Source of the DNA: Phytophthora hibernalis
Lineage: Eukaryota; Oomycota; Peronosporomycetes; Peronosporales; Peronosporaceae
DNA length: 64,000 nt
Assembly: GCA_012656075.1 (NCBI GenBank)
Contig: JAAKBF010000290.1
Coordinates: 62,001 to 126,000 of the forward strand
Reading direction: 5' to 3'
Numbering within the stretch: position 1 is the stretch's first letter; every line of letters starts with the position of its first letter. Position numbers and translations under genes: made by a program. Under the pieces are notes generated by a model. That model saw only the letters and a list, made by a program, of their open reading frames with translations, made no database searches and was not told the origin of the DNA. Below are positions 1 through 11,023 of this stretch, one piece after another.

Positions 1-1
1 G

Positions 2-374
2 ACGCCCGAGAGCGAGAACCAGCGCGCGTTCTCGTCGTACTCGTTCAGCAGCTCGTCGGTAGTGGACGAGAACGGCCGCAAGGTCATGAGCACGCGTCGT
101 CGCTACGAGGACTCATCGGGTCGTCTGAAGGCTGAGCACGAGCGCGAGGTGCTGGGTAAGCGCGTGAAGACAATCTGGAACCGCAAGAATGCCAACGACG
201 AGGGTGAGCACCACACGATGTGCTCGCAATGCTCGGCGGACGAGTTCGAGAAACTGTGGGTCAAACGGCGTTCGGCAAGGCCCAGGAGAAAAGAACAAGG
301 AGCTCAAAGAATCGGGCGAGGCCAGCTCGAGTGCTCAGCAAAAGCAAGTGGAGAGTGCGCCGACGAGCAAGTAA
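2..374 (+). CDS. MLF1-like protein, C-terminal part (5' end outside window)
   Basis: The reading frame enters from the left edge and carries a Ser-rich stretch followed by a basic, charged region (STRRRYEDSSGRLKAEHERE) and a late Trp-containing segment (ADEFEKLW). This resembles the C-terminal half of myeloid leukemia factor (MLF1/Mlf) family proteins, small nucleo-cytoplasmic regulators that bind 14-3-3 and chromatin factors in animals; the role in oomycetes is unknown to me. The natural C-terminus (Ser/Gln/Lys-rich, ending at 374) lies in a third frame. The two frame changes fall at a G run (258-260) and an A run (289-292), each consistent with one lost base, so the gene may be intact in the organism. 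The family call rests on pattern memory only and could be wrong. Confidence 0.5.
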
Positions 375-809
375 GGTGCAAGCTGCGTTTTGAGGTGTTT
401 GGGTGATGAGAAAAGGGAACAGAGAACTGTGCTCTTTTGACGGTAGTAATTCTTGATTCAAGCCGAGTGGGTAAGGAAGATTCCGCACGTATTTAGCATT
501 GGCCGTCCGCTAAGAGAAAAACGAAACAAGTTTTGACACTGCAGTTGCAGTTAACATGTAAATGAATGGCAAAATGTGGTTTGAACGTGCAATACAAACT
601 ATAATCAATCACCTCATGTCGTTTAGGGCATCGTTAGCTTAGTTTGAACCTAGATTCCCGCTGTCATCGGCACTACCGCTTCGTTGATCGGATTCATAAT
701 TTAATACGTCAAATACTGTAGGTCGCCGTGGTGAACGATTAGTTGCTAGCTTGCGACTCACGATATCGTTGACAGAAAAGGATACGGCGGCAGCAGGTAG
801 CGACTTATT
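375..809. other. Intergenic sequence, no gene seen
   Basis: AT-richer sequence between the MLF-like gene and the convergent gene on the - strand. No credible coding frame, RNA gene or repeat was found. It presumably holds the 3' untranslated regions of the two convergent genes. Confidence 0.5.
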
Positions 810-2510
810 TCATAAGCTGAAAACACTTTTGGGCCAGATTGGAGGCGCGCGAGCAATGCACACGATGGTCGCTTCTGCAAGATAGGACAGTGCTCCACAG
901 CTTGCCGCACTATTCGCGAAAAGCCGCGCTTCATCTGCCTGCTGAAGCACTGCAACGCACTGCCATGTATACCCACTTGCCGCTTTGGACAACGCAGCGA
1001 CTTGCACATCGTACAACAGAAAAAAAGCCGGGATATGAAAGGAACGTATCGCGCGCATATACCGTCTGAAGACCATCACGGAGCAGTCGAGTCCATAATA
1101 TAATCTTGCCTGCCAATTCATGTTTGACGCGTTGTGTTTGTGAAGCAAACGAACAGCATCCAAATGCATTGGGATCACGGCTGTGTGGCGTATACCTGTG
1201 TCAGGCCCTCGATCGGGGTTTGTAAGTAGCTTTTGGTACGACTCGGCATACTCGAGGGTTGCGTTCATTAAGGTCGTATTTGAACACCACGCATCAACCT
1301 GGTCTGCATACTGTACTTCTTTTCGCCTGTGATTCGCCAACCCAGGGGCTAGCGCAGTTGTGTTGTACGCCATTTCTCTAATTATGTTGACGACATCAAG
1401 TGCACCCAAACTGTGATCAAAGTAGTTTGTAAATACCCGCAAGGTCATGATTCCGACCCAAGGCTTCGTTACTTGTTCCTTGAAGTATTGTCCACGGATA
1501 CGTCACTTGCAAAGCGCGGTTGGCATTGTTCAAAAGTGCGGAAATAACCTGTTCGCCCTCTTCGGCTCCAGCCTTATTCTTGCATTTCTGTATCGGGGCT
1601 TCGTCGTAAATGAGCAGTTTGTCGGAGCCATAGCCGAACACCTTTCGTACCACTCGTTCGTCCAGTATATCCAGCATGCTGATCACACCTTTAGCACGCC
1701 GCATTTCGCGCCAATACCCGGTCGATGGGCTTTCCCCTTCAATTTCGGACATTAAGCTAGCGAAGCACGTAGCCCGTCGAAACGCTCAACGCTACCGTTT
1801 CGGAAGATATTCTGCGGTTCCGCCCACGGGTTCGCCTTGAAATCACGCGAGAAAATCACATCATTCTCTTCCGTCTGTCTATCCAAGAACGACACGAAGT
1901 ACTTTTTTGATCCGGTGCCGCTCCATCCAAATTGCGTTTAATCTGCGTCCAGGCTTCACGCGTTAAGAAGCACGTCTGATCCCAGGGCATTAACCACCTC
2001 GCCCCACGTTTTCTGGCGATATCCAGCATGAAATTGCGTACCACGTTGATCCCTAACACGTATCGGTTCTTGCTGCTGTACACCGCGTTCAAGTTCTGGT
2101 TCTTGGTCCACTGCCCCAACTGCGTCTCCAAGTGCAATAGCAGCTCCATGAACTGGGCGCCAAACTCCGTCAACAGCTCTCGGGACTGAAGTGCCATCTG
2201 CTCATCGGCCAGTCGATTCAGAACCCAATAGGTGACCAATTCCTCGTCTTCTAGCTGTTCGTGTTCTACAATGAAGCGAAGATTCTGCAACGCTCTAGCT
2301 GGGTCGTGTCGTGGTGGCAACGCGTTGTCAATAGCCCGCACAAACATGTACCGCGGAGGTATTTTGGAGAGTTGCGATGGTGAGCTAGAGAGCGAGTACA
2401 GCGACGGCATGCGGTAGGACAATAACCCCACACTCAATACCCCCAACACCAGCAATACAACCAGCCACCGGCGCGCGCCGTAGCCAGCACGTAACCACCT
2501 TCACCTCCAT
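810..2510 (-). pseudogene. Type II membrane-anchored protein with alginate-lyase-like domain (frame-broken)
   Basis: Read on the - strand from an ATG at 2510. A hydrophobic stretch (about WLVVLLVLGVLSVGLL) follows a few basic residues and looks like a signal anchor. Next comes a conserved region with SSKNRYVLGINVVRNFMLD and PWDQTCFLTREAW, a segment recalled from oomycete secreted or Golgi-type hypothetical proteins. The distal part (NYFDHSLGALDVVNIIREMA, then NATLEYAESYQ) resembles the alginate lyase superfamily, which cleaves uronate polysaccharides by beta-elimination. Frames change near 2475 (a GCGCGCG run), 1870 and 1420, and there is an in-frame TAA near 1754. The C-terminal boundary is unclear because translation past about 1000 loses coherence. 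It could be a damaged gene or an assembly-damaged intact one. The two-domain idea is inference. Confidence 0.45.
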
Positions 2511-2666
2511 ATCCCAAATTGGAAGGTTAACTAACGGAATCCCAAACGTAGGTTAAATAACTTCGCCCTATCCCTGTTTATCAAACTACAGTATTGTCCA
2601 ATCACACTACGTATCTATTTTCATTTAATCGGAGGACGCTGCCGGGAAGGTATCTTCCCGTGTTCG
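2511..2666. other. Intergenic region between divergent genes
   Basis: Short AT-rich spacer between the divergently oriented alginate-lyase-like gene (-) and epimerase gene (+). It probably contains both core promoters. The only recognisable element is the initiator annotated at 2667-2680. Confidence 0.5.
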
Positions 2667-2680
2667 TCAATTTGCACTTT
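2667..2680 (+). promoter_or_regulatory. Oomycete-type initiator (Inr-like)
   Basis: TCAATTTGCACTTT matches the oomycete initiator consensus TCATTYYNCAWTTT at 12 of 14 positions. It lies 13 bp before the epimerase ATG, as expected for oomycete genes with very short 5' leaders. The consensus is established knowledge; its use here is inferred from position. Confidence 0.55.
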
Positions 2681-2693
2681 TAATCCCCTTGTC

Positions 2694-3591
2694 ATGAGCG
2701 CCGCCAAGAAGTCGGTCATCGAGCTGCGCCACCCCGCGGGATCCCGCGCCGAGGTGCATCTGTACGGCGCCACCGTCACGTCCTTCTACGCGGCCCAAGA
2801 GCCTGCGCGCAACGTGCTGTTTCTGTCGCAGAAGGCGCTACTGGACGGCAGCAAGCCCATCCGCGGGGGCATCCCGCTCGTGTTCCCCGTGTTCGGCGCC
2901 GCCGAGGGGTTCCCAACCACGGCTTCGCGCGCGTGCATCACTGGAAGCTGAACCAGCTGGACCAGACCGTGGGCGACGACCAGAGCCCGACCGTCGCCAC
3001 CTTCAGCCTCGACGTGTCGGACGACATGAAGACCATGTACCCACACGACCTGGCTCTTGTGTACGAGGTCAAGCTATTCGCCAATACCCTGGCTACGTCC
3101 CTTCACATCCAGAACAAGTCGGACGAGGAGATCGCCTTCCAGGCGCTGTTGCACACGTACCTGTCGGCGGACGACGTCCGAGACGGACGCGTCGTGGTGG
3201 AAGGCCTCAAGAGCCTCACGTACCACGACAAGGTGGCTGGTGAGCAGAAGACCGAGGAGAGGGACGCGCTGGGGTTCGCCAAGGAGACAGACAGTGTCTA
3301 CGCCAACGCGCCGTCCCCGTGGTGGTGCGCATGAAGCGCGCGGACGGCCGTGAGCAGGTCGTGACCATTGAGAAGGAGGCTTTCATCAAGAGCGGCCTCG
3401 CTGACGACGCAAGACAGCGACGTCGTGGTGTGGAACCCGTGGATCGATAAGGCCAAGGGCATGAGCGACTTCGGAGACGAAGAGTACCCCACCATGCTCT
3501 GCGTCGAGCCGGGCCGCGTGAGCGAGCAGCAGAAGCTCCTGCCGGGCAGACCTTCACGCTGCAGCAGGCCATCAAGCTGTCGGCGCTTTAG
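2694..3591 (+). CDS. Glucose-6-phosphate 1-epimerase (aldose-1-epimerase fold), frame-broken in assembly
   Basis: Interconverts alpha and beta anomers of hexose 6-phosphates in the cytosol. The start is the ATG directly after the initiator; the N-terminus reads VIELRHPAGSRAEVHLYGA, then NVLFLSQKALLDGSKPIRGG and GIPLVFPVFG, the typical beginning of the family. The middle holds LHTYLSADDV and the end VVVWNPWIDKAKGMSDFGDE, which is characteristic of D-hexose-6-phosphate mutarotases. Total length (about 299 codons) fits the family. The protein is spread over several frames: breaks lie at 2912-2914 (C run), 3311-3312 (C run), near 3395 and at 3548. At least three look like one missing base in a run. 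The TAG at 3589-3591 ends the natural C-terminus. Family call is confident; pseudogene status is doubtful. Confidence 0.8.
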
Positions 3592-3925
3592 GTGGCGAAA
3601 CAACGATTTTCACGCGGGATGAAGAGAGAGTATGGAGCGTTGGCGACCGGACTGCATGGAACGGCCCTAAGGGCCGTTGCGAACTGGGATCGCGATCCGA
3701 AGCAGCTCGGAAGTCGGTCGGGTCGCGATCCGGTGTTCCGAACCGGATTGCGGCCCAATGGAACACATTAAAAACAATAAAATGAAATATTTTTAAAAGT
3801 TTTTTATTGCGCTCCACTACGAACGTACAGTACCGGTAACAAATACCACGTAGTACTTACTAGTAGTATATATTAACCCTTTCGCGAGGAGCTCTTGTAA
3901 ACTGTACTTTACAAAGTTAAGTGCA
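3592..3925. other. Intergenic: palindromes and possible piggyBac end
   Basis: Downstream of the epimerase gene lies a perfect inverted repeat at 3660-3678 (arms AACGGCCCT / AGGGCCGTT, 1-nt loop) and GC palindromes around GATCGCGATC, then AT-rich sequence. At 3873 the word TTAACCCTTTCGCG has the form of a piggyBac insertion site plus terminus (TTAA then CCC). It sits about 50 bp before the transposase remnant. No matching right end was found. Confidence 0.35.
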
Positions 3926-4750
3926 GTCGGCGTGGCGACTATCGCCAGGCGGTCTCGCACGACCACAGCATGTTGGCGGCGTCATGGTGCGACGGAAATG
4001 TTGTCAATCTGGTCTCTAATGCCGACGCTACAAATGTTATTACTGTAACCCGCATGATTGGCAGTGAGAAACAATCATTTCCAGCCCGGAGTGCGTCGCT
4101 CAGTACAACACCAATATGCAAGGTGTCGATAGGCTGGACCAAATACGTGGACGATTCTCTACTGCGGATGGTCATTCTTACAAACGCTGGCACAAGAAGC
4201 TGACCCTCGCGCTTATTGATATGGCGAGATCTAACGCGTATCTTACGCGGCGGTTGGTTAAATCAGAGCTGACGACTCGTGACACGCACAGAAATTTTGT
4301 GATGGAGTTAGTAGGAGAACGTTTGAACGGGCAGTGGAGGAACGCACCCAGTGACGGCCGCATGTTTTACAGCGGATAAATGCTTGACGACGAAGAAGCG
4401 GACCAGGTTGCCACACCGTCATCTCAGCGGCCAACGGGTAAAGCTTCTGTGCTCGCGACGACTGCGCGCACATCAGTGTCGTCTAGACAAATTCATGCGG
4501 AGAAGAGCAGAAAGCGCCGTCGTTGCATTGTATGCAAATGGGAGGTATCCGACTGAGGTAACAAACTATTGCCTCACACACGGTGTGTCTGTGCAGGATT
4601 GTGCACGACCGTCCCGCCATGCCATGGATGTGTCCGTCGACGACGTCAAGATGCTGGGATAAGCTCCACCAGTTCTACTATCCGAACGAGCTTTTTACTG
4701 ATAAAGGAAACGAGCGGCGCCACTCCAATCTCGCTAAGTTGAAGGACATA
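3926..4750 (+). pseudogene. piggyBac-type transposase, C-terminal remnant
   Basis: DDE transposase of the piggyBac superfamily (IS4-related domain DDE_Tnp_1_7). The first part reads WCDGNVVNLVSNADATN. After a frame change near 4085 comes CVAQYNTNMQGVDRLDQ, the hallmark Y-N-x-x-M-x-G-V-D-x-x-D-Q motif of the family, then HKKLTLALIDMARSNAYL. Further frame changes lead to a Cys-rich tail (RKRRRCIVCKW, then CWDKLHQFYYPNELF) that corresponds to the C-terminal zinc-binding domain. The N-terminal and most catalytic residues are absent, so this is a relic. The family call is secure from the motif; autonomy is excluded. Confidence 0.75.
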
Positions 4751-4829
4751 CATGGACCTAGACGCAAGATCGTACAGCGACCTGCTGTCGCTCGCCAAAT
4801 TGCTGACGAACTAGGTGGCGATCCTACCT

Positions 4830-5725
4830 CGCACGGGATTGTTGGTGGTGTTCCTCTCGGAGTCGTCGGTGGTGCTGCTCTTGGGCTCGGTCGTGCTCAT
4901 GGGCTTGCAGTGTTCAGACTAAGAAGTAGTTCTGTCCACGAGCTTGCTGCGTTTAGACTAAGCAGCAAAACAATGGACAGACGCGGCGGCGCTGACCACG
5001 GACTTGGTGGCGCTGCTCGTGGACGCATTGCCAGTGCTGCTGATGGACTTCGCGTCGGCGCAGACAGCGGACTTGGTGGTGGCGGCGGCGGCGACACGGG
5101 CGACGGACGCGGTAACGACGCAGCTTTCGGTCGTGGCGCAGCCCATGGACTTAGGGTGGTGCTGCTCACGGACTCGATGGTGGCGCTGCTCACGGAATTT
5201 TCGACACTGTTCTTGGTCTTCGCGGCGGCACGGACAGTGGACTTGGTAGCGGCGGCGACGGCGACACGGACGACGGACGCCGCAGCTCTGGTTGTGGCGT
5301 AGCCCATGGACTTGGTGGTGCTGCTCGCGGACTTGGCGGCGATGACCACGGACTCGGTGGTGGCGCTGCTCACGTACTGGCGACACTGTTCTCGTCTTCG
5401 CGGCGGCACGGACAGCGGACTTAGAGGCAGCGCCGCTCACGCTGCGCCACAACCGAGAGCTGCGCCGTTACCGCGTCCGTCGCCCTGCCGCCGTCGCCGC
5501 CGCCACCAAGTCCGCTGTCCGCGCCGACGCGAAGTCCACCAGCAGCACTGACAGTGAGTCCACAAGCAGCGCCACCAAGTCCGTGAGCAGCGCTACCACC
5601 AAGTCCGCTGTCCGTGCCGCCGCGAAGACCGATAACAGTGTCGCCAAGTCCGTGAGCAGCGCCACCACCGAGTCCGTGGTCAGCGCCGCCAAGTCCACGA
5701 GCAGCGCCACCAAGTCCCTGGTCTG
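4830..5725. repeat. GC-rich low-complexity block with inverted arms
   Basis: Degenerate reiterations of short units around 'gacttggtggcgctgctc'. The left part (about 4990-5148) reappears inverted at about 5443-5610, with a spacer of about 300 bp carrying the same words. Forward translation gives Gly/Ala-rich or Ala/Val-rich peptides; the right arm on + gives Ser/Thr/Ala/Lys-rich repeats. No convincing protein is encoded. The block joins the piggyBac relic on the left and family A gag on the right. Confidence 0.6.
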
Positions 5726-5738
5726 ACTCGTCGAAGAA

Positions 5739-7931
5739 ATGAAGACCAACAGTTGGTGGATCAACATGTTCGCTCCGATGTACATGTGTCAAGCGAAGTG
5801 GGCCCAACTCAGCGAGGAATTGGGTCAACCCATCAATAGCCAAACGATGGACCAACTCGTCGAGGACACGGTGATAATACTCCAAGCGATGGTATACCGG
5901 TGCGGCCATAAGCCTTCGAAACCGGCGCTGACATCTTGGAGTGTGCACGCGGTTGGCGTCGAGCTGATGAGATGGAAGCGCAAGCTGAAAGACTTGTTCG
6001 GGATGCCAGGTGAACCAAAGGGACAATTACCCAAGGCTCGCCGAGCTGAAGAACTCGTCGAGACCAAAGTGGCTCCACCACAACCGTACGTCACTGAGCC
6101 GTACGTCATCCCTAAGCCGAGTGAAGACCCAGCGAAAGTTCCGTTGCCGAAGATACCCGAAAAGAAGTGTGGTGTATTCCGGATCACTGAGGAACACCGT
6201 ATTTCGCCGACTCGCACATGCAAACTCCGAAGAAAGCCAGCGATTAGCCGGCTCGGCTCCCGATGGCAGATTTCATCACTACTGAAGAAGCCGCCGAGCT
6301 CCGTCGCCTGATCCGATCGGACGCCGCAGCCCTGGAGGGAAGATCAACTCAGCGATGAAGACGATTACCCTGGGCACCGTAATGTCGATGAGTCGCCTCA
6401 TGACCATACCCGTCAGCTCAGTTTCGACGGGGCCGAAAGCGACCGAGGACAAGTCTAGGAAATTAGGACGCACGCGCCGCTTGAGAAGCTCACGACCTTT
6501 GACAGGAAGCGCTACCGGTCGGAAGATGCGTCACAATGGATCAAACGCTTCATCTACGAGATGAAGGGACGTGTAAACGGTACGATGAGTGGTGTGAACC
6601 ATTCTCGCTGAGTCTGGGCAAGGCTGCTCAGGGGTGGTTCCGACAGCTTCCCAAAGAGACTCAGCGAAAGTGGAATATTCTCAGCGAGGCTTTCCTGGAC
6701 TATACTGCTCGCAATTCGACCAGTCGGCGCGAGCCCGCTATTACTCAGCGAGGCGCAGGGAGAATGAACATGTTTGCGACTTCTTGCTGCGACTGAATGG
6801 CTACGCGCGAACCGCCCACATTCAGTACGAAAAGGTGGAGCTGACGCCGCCGACCACGTCGAATATTTCCTGCTTAATTGCGGAGACGACGACATCATGG
6901 ATCTGCTGTACCCACAACGACTCAGCGATATTACGAAGGTCGAAAAGGTGATCAACCAGCGCTTACTCGGTGCGAAGCGCAAGAAACAACGCGGTCGTCT
7001 GAGCACAAGCCGAAGTAAGGACGCCAAATGTGCTGAGAAGAAGGGAGAACAAAATCGCCGAGTCGACTGTAAGAAACAGCAGGATGAACGCCGTGGTCGA
7101 CAGGGTGAAGACAGCAATCGCCGAGTTACGCTGGAAGATGCGTCGATCGACGACCTGTGGGCGGCACTCGACACTCGCCGAGTTACAGCAAATACCGACC
7201 TCTATGACCCGTCGAATGGAGAAAGCGATGCGAGCGAAGTCCTCGACCAAGACTCTGAAGAAGACTCGGACTACATCGACGCCGGTAATACGCCTGGAGA
7301 CTCCAACCGATACCAGAAGAACTCGTCGCATCCCAAAGGACAAGATAATCGCCGAGACGGGCCTCGAGAGCGGAAGACATACGGCCCGTGTGGAGCCTGC
7401 GCAACAGCAGGTCACCATGCACACTTCTGTCGCCGCGCTTCAAGTTCTGCAAACAAATGCACGAAGTGGGCCAGTGCGAACTCTTCCGACGCTTCGAGAA
7501 ACTCGCCAAGTTCGTTAAGACGTCAGTCGACAAGTCCATTGTCCCGACGTTTTTCAGGACATCTACCCGTCGATCCATTTAAACTAGTGGGCTCGCCAAC
7601 CATGACTGGGTTGGACTACAACGGGCTGCCACAGTCAGTAGAACCAGCAGTCGAAGCGAAATACGTGTTTGCTTTTGTTGGGGAAGCGGAACGGCCCGAC
7701 GAGTGGAGTGAGAATGAGAGTGATGAAGAGAGCGGACGAGCGGATGTGGACGAGAATAGTGGGCTCGGCGAGTCGAATGAAGACGAAGACCGAGCAATTG
7801 GAAGTATGGACAGGACTCAGCGACCGATGATTTCGATAGGTCAAGCCAAGGGATGGAAGTTGCTCCCTGGGAGCGACTGGGATGGTGGTCATCGAGGAAA
7901 TTCGATCGCCGAGTGTGAATGCGAGCTCTAG
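5739..7931 (+). pseudogene. Family A Gag polyprotein (capsid and nucleocapsid), multiply frame-broken
   Basis: Structural protein that packages element RNA in cytoplasmic particles. The N-terminal 190 codons are open from ATG 5739. The retrotransposon gag core appears around 6490-6960 in shifting frames (QWIKRFIYEMKG, then EWCEPFSLSLGKAAQGWFRQ), matching the same core in the - strand gag at 14.4-16.2 kb. A long charged region follows. A zinc-finger-like segment near 7400-7480 has the pattern C-x2-C...H-x2-H-x2-FC and, in another frame, CKQMHEVGQC. The tail is acidic. At least four frame changes prevent continuous translation. Confidence 0.6.
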
Positions 7932-8281
7932 TGATTGGAGCTGTGAATGATGAACGGACAAAAATCTTGTTGGATACGGGAGCAAACGTGTCGGCTGTGA
8001 CCGAAGCCTTCGCTAAGAAATTGCGACTGAAGCGACTTACCAACAACGACATGAAGATCGATGTCCAAGGAATCGCCAAGGCAAAGGTGGCGACAACCTC
8101 TCGCGCAATCGTTAAGGTTACGCTGGGGTGGGAAGTGGTTTACGAATTCAAGGTGTGGATCATGCCTCATTATGCCGGAGTCGACCTGATCTTAGGTACC
8201 GACTTCATCATACCAGCCGGTATCAGGCTGGACTTGTACAATTCAATGGCAAACTGCCCGATGAGGCCGGGGTGCCATTAA
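7919..8281 (+). CDS. Family A aspartic protease domain
   Basis: Retropepsin-like domain that would process Gag-Pol. The active-site motif ILLDTGANVSAV is intact and the second conserved segment DLILGTDFIIPAG matches the hydrophobic G-x-D loop that follows the flap in Gypsy proteases. The 120-codon frame is open, overlaps the end of gag in another frame, and stops shortly after the second motif. In an intact element it would continue into RT. Confidence 0.75.
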   Translation: MRALVIGAVNDERTKILLDTGANVSAVTEAFAKKLRLKRLTNNDMKIDVQGIAKAKVATTSRAIVKVTLGWEVVYEFKVWIMPHYAGVDLILGTDFIIPAGIRLDLYNSMANCPMRPGCH

Positions 8282-9245
8282 TCAAGTCGTCGTGAGATGT
8301 AGACGACACAGAGTACGGTCGTGAAGTGATCGGAGGGCCACGGGAGGCATTGGTGTCCAGCCCACTTTCCAGTGTTTCAATGGATGCCCCACTGCGTACT
8401 GCCTCGGGATGATGGTCATGTGCGGGTGAACTCAGCGAAATATCGCGACTGGCAAGTGCCAACCTACGAGGCGCTCTCGACAACCGATTCCTAAGGAAAG
8501 AGGGCTTAGCTGACAGTCTCCCGCTGTCGAAGGGCCACAGTACACAACACCGACGGCTATAAAACCAAGCCCGTCCAACCAGAGAAGGACGGTACCCGTG
8601 AATCGCTAGAAGTCGTCACTCTTGAGGAAGATGCGACAGGTGTGTCTAACTCAGCGAGCGGAGAAGCACCTCAGACCAATGCCATTGAGGAGACTCGTCG
8701 CAGCTTGACGATTCGACCATCTCGGCGAAGCAAACTGATGATTCTCTAATCGGCACAACGGAAGGGAGGAAGCCAATGGCAGCATCCGCCATTGGACCAA
8801 CAAGACTCGGCCATAACCACTGTCCATAGCGAGGGCATCAGAAACGATGCAATATCCAAATGGACAGGGGTGACCAGTGGGACCCTGGCGAACGTGACCC
8901 AGTTAAACACACTCCTAGGCTAAAGGAGCCAGGACTCGTCGAATGTGACGAGTTGGAAGTGTCAGACACTCCGTTAAACAAGGACCCAGCAGAAGACCTT
9001 CGGCTTCGGTTCCTCGCAGCTGATGAAGAACTCGAGACGCTCCTATCGACGGCTGAAGTCGTGCTCGAGGACGAATCAAAATTCGGCAGGTTCCAACACT
9101 CGTCGAATGATGAGAGCCTGACAGACTATGCTCACGAGCTCGTCTTCTTGCCTGACTTGACGGAGACGTTATCGACAAAGCTACGTTATATCTCCGGCGC
9201 ATGATGTCCGGCAGCAAAGGAAGCTAATTGAAACCTTGAAGCGTC
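8282..9245 (+). other. Degenerate protease-RT linker
   Basis: Between the protease and the RT remnant no long coherent product is visible. A 114-codon acidic frame (8860-9204) is open but has no recognised domain. The family A 9-bp word occurs at 8430, 8649, 8934 and 9098, so the stretch belongs to the element. Confidence 0.5.
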
Positions 9246-9510
9246 ATGAACGTATCATGGTCTCGAGCGGAAATGCGCTTCCACCACCGGTGTACGGAGT
9301 TGTCTGTGATACTGATGTTTCAAGGGTACGAACCCATCAAGCAAAGAGCTCGGCGAGTGCCGCTGAAGAACTTGAGCAAACTCTGTGAGCTTTTGAAGGC
9401 TCTGCTCCAGCAGGCTAGGCTCGTATTATTTTCAAAGAGCCCTCGGGTCTCGCCCATCGTTATTGTCATGAAGAAGAATGGTGTCGACATTAGGCTTCTT
9501 ATCGACCGCC
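9246..9510 (+). pseudogene. Family A reverse transcriptase, N-terminal stub
   Basis: The fragment ends in SPIVIVMKKNGVDIRLLIDR, the first conserved RT block (K-K-x-G ... R-x-x-I-D). The sequence then jumps straight to the region that normally follows the RT thumb (TRKVTEPPILRHFD). The whole palm, including the Y-x-D-D active site, is missing, so an internal deletion lies at about 9510 and this copy cannot encode RT. Confidence 0.7.
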
Positions 9511-10691
9511 AGAGCTTCATTCGCTGAGCTAACGCGGAAGGTGACAGAACCGCCTATCCTAAGGCACTTCGACTCAGCGACAGACGTCCATGTCATGGTC
9601 TTTGCTAATGACTGGGCGTTGAGTAGCATCCTGATGCAGATGGATGATGGGAAACTGCACCCAGTCCGTTTCTGTGGCAGAGTGCTGAAAGAGAACGAAT
9701 TCAACTACCACCCAGCTGTGCGAGAGGTGTTTGCGTTGTATCAATTGCTGAAGATATGCTATAAGCTGGTGGCGGGCAAGACAATTCATGTTTACACCCA
9801 GTTCTCCACCTTAGAATGGGTGTTCTCGTCGAAGACATTGTACGGGCGACCAGTGAGCTACGCCGTCCTGCTCTCACCTTACCACTTCAAAATTAAACGA
9901 GTGCGAGAGCGGGATATCGAATTCGCTCAGCTGTTGCAAGCCTCTAGCACTCCACACATTGGGCTCGACGAGTCGTTAGCACACATTGCACCACCATCTA
10001 AGAACTCGGCGAGTGTCCGCCTGGACCCAGAATTGCTATATGCGCACGTGCCACACGACTTTGAGGGATACGTCCTGTCATTGGATGGGTCGGCGAAGAC
10101 GGAGAAGTATGGCGGCTATGGTAGTTGCTCGTGGATCTTGTGGCGGTTTCCGATGTGGGACATTGTGATCGCTGCGAGTGCTCACCTCTTGAAACTACGG
10201 TCAATATCGCCGAGTACTCCGAAATGAATAACGGCGTAATCGCGGCCCTTGACCGGGGCATCACCGACCTTATAATAGTCGGCGATTCCAGGCTCGCAAT
10301 CCAGAAATCCATGGGGGTGATCGCATGCAGGAAGGAGACGTTGCAAATTCAGTTAGCGCACCACAAGGAACTCATCGATCGCATTAACTCCGTACGCTAC
10401 CTCCATGTAGTCCGGTGCTACAACTCAGCGGCGGATACGTCAGCCACGGAAGCGCTGGAAGCGAAAGCTGGGCGTGTCGTTCTTAGCGGTGACCGCAAAG
10501 CTGAGTTAAAGACGTTGAACCGGATACAAGAAAAGCTGTACGTCGAGGAAAGCCCGACGAAGGAAGCAGAAGAAGTCCCTCCTAAAGTCTCAGCGATTAC
10601 TCGAAGTCAAACTCAACCAGTTCGCCGAGTCCGATTCGCCGAAGACGAAGAACTAGACCCAGCGAGCGAACCAGCACCCGACGTGCCGTAG
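9511..10691 (+). pseudogene. Family A tandem RNase H: degenerate Ty3-type domain plus archaeal-type RNase H
   Basis: First domain (to about 10000): VMVFANDWALSSILMQ sits where Ty3 RNase H has its first catalytic Asp, but the D-E-D set is not preserved, so it resembles a connection ('tether') domain. Second domain: LDGSAKTEKYGGYGSCSW, NIAEY, IIVGDSRLAIQ and YNSAAD carry the four acidic positions of an archaeal/plant-type RNase H, which removes RNA from RNA:DNA hybrids. A frame change occurs near 10195. A Glu-rich linker to integrase follows. Ty3/Gypsy elements with an added archaeal-type RNase H are known in plants and oomycetes. Confidence 0.75.
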
Positions 10692-10699
10692 AGTCCGAT

Positions 10700-11023
10700 T
10701 TGCCGAGTCAACCCGACAAAGATAGCCCTGTCGACGAGTTCGAAATGGAGTACCATCCTCCGGAAGCTCAGCGAGTAGTAGAGCAGGGCAGAGCTTGCTC
10801 AGAATGTCAGGAACTGCCTAGTGCTGAAGACTTCAACCCTCTAGTGGTCCAAGCTGAGCGACGAGGCCGGATATCAACGGCGCAAGACGACGAATGTCGA
10901 TGGTCTGACCTGAAGAAATATTTGCGAGGTGAATTCGATGAGATCACTCGGCGAAGAGCCGGTGACGGCGGCAAAGTAGCCGATAATTTGTACTCAGCGA
11001 GGACGGCCTACTATATTACATGA
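10700..11023 (+). pseudogene. Family A RNase H-integrase linker
   Basis: Acidic/charged linker ending DNLYSARTAYYIT then stop. The inverted copy at 63.1-63.4 kb has the same premature end. A single missing T in the run near 10988 would carry the frame into the integrase start, so the shared stop is either inherited or a recurrent homopolymer error. Confidence 0.5.
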
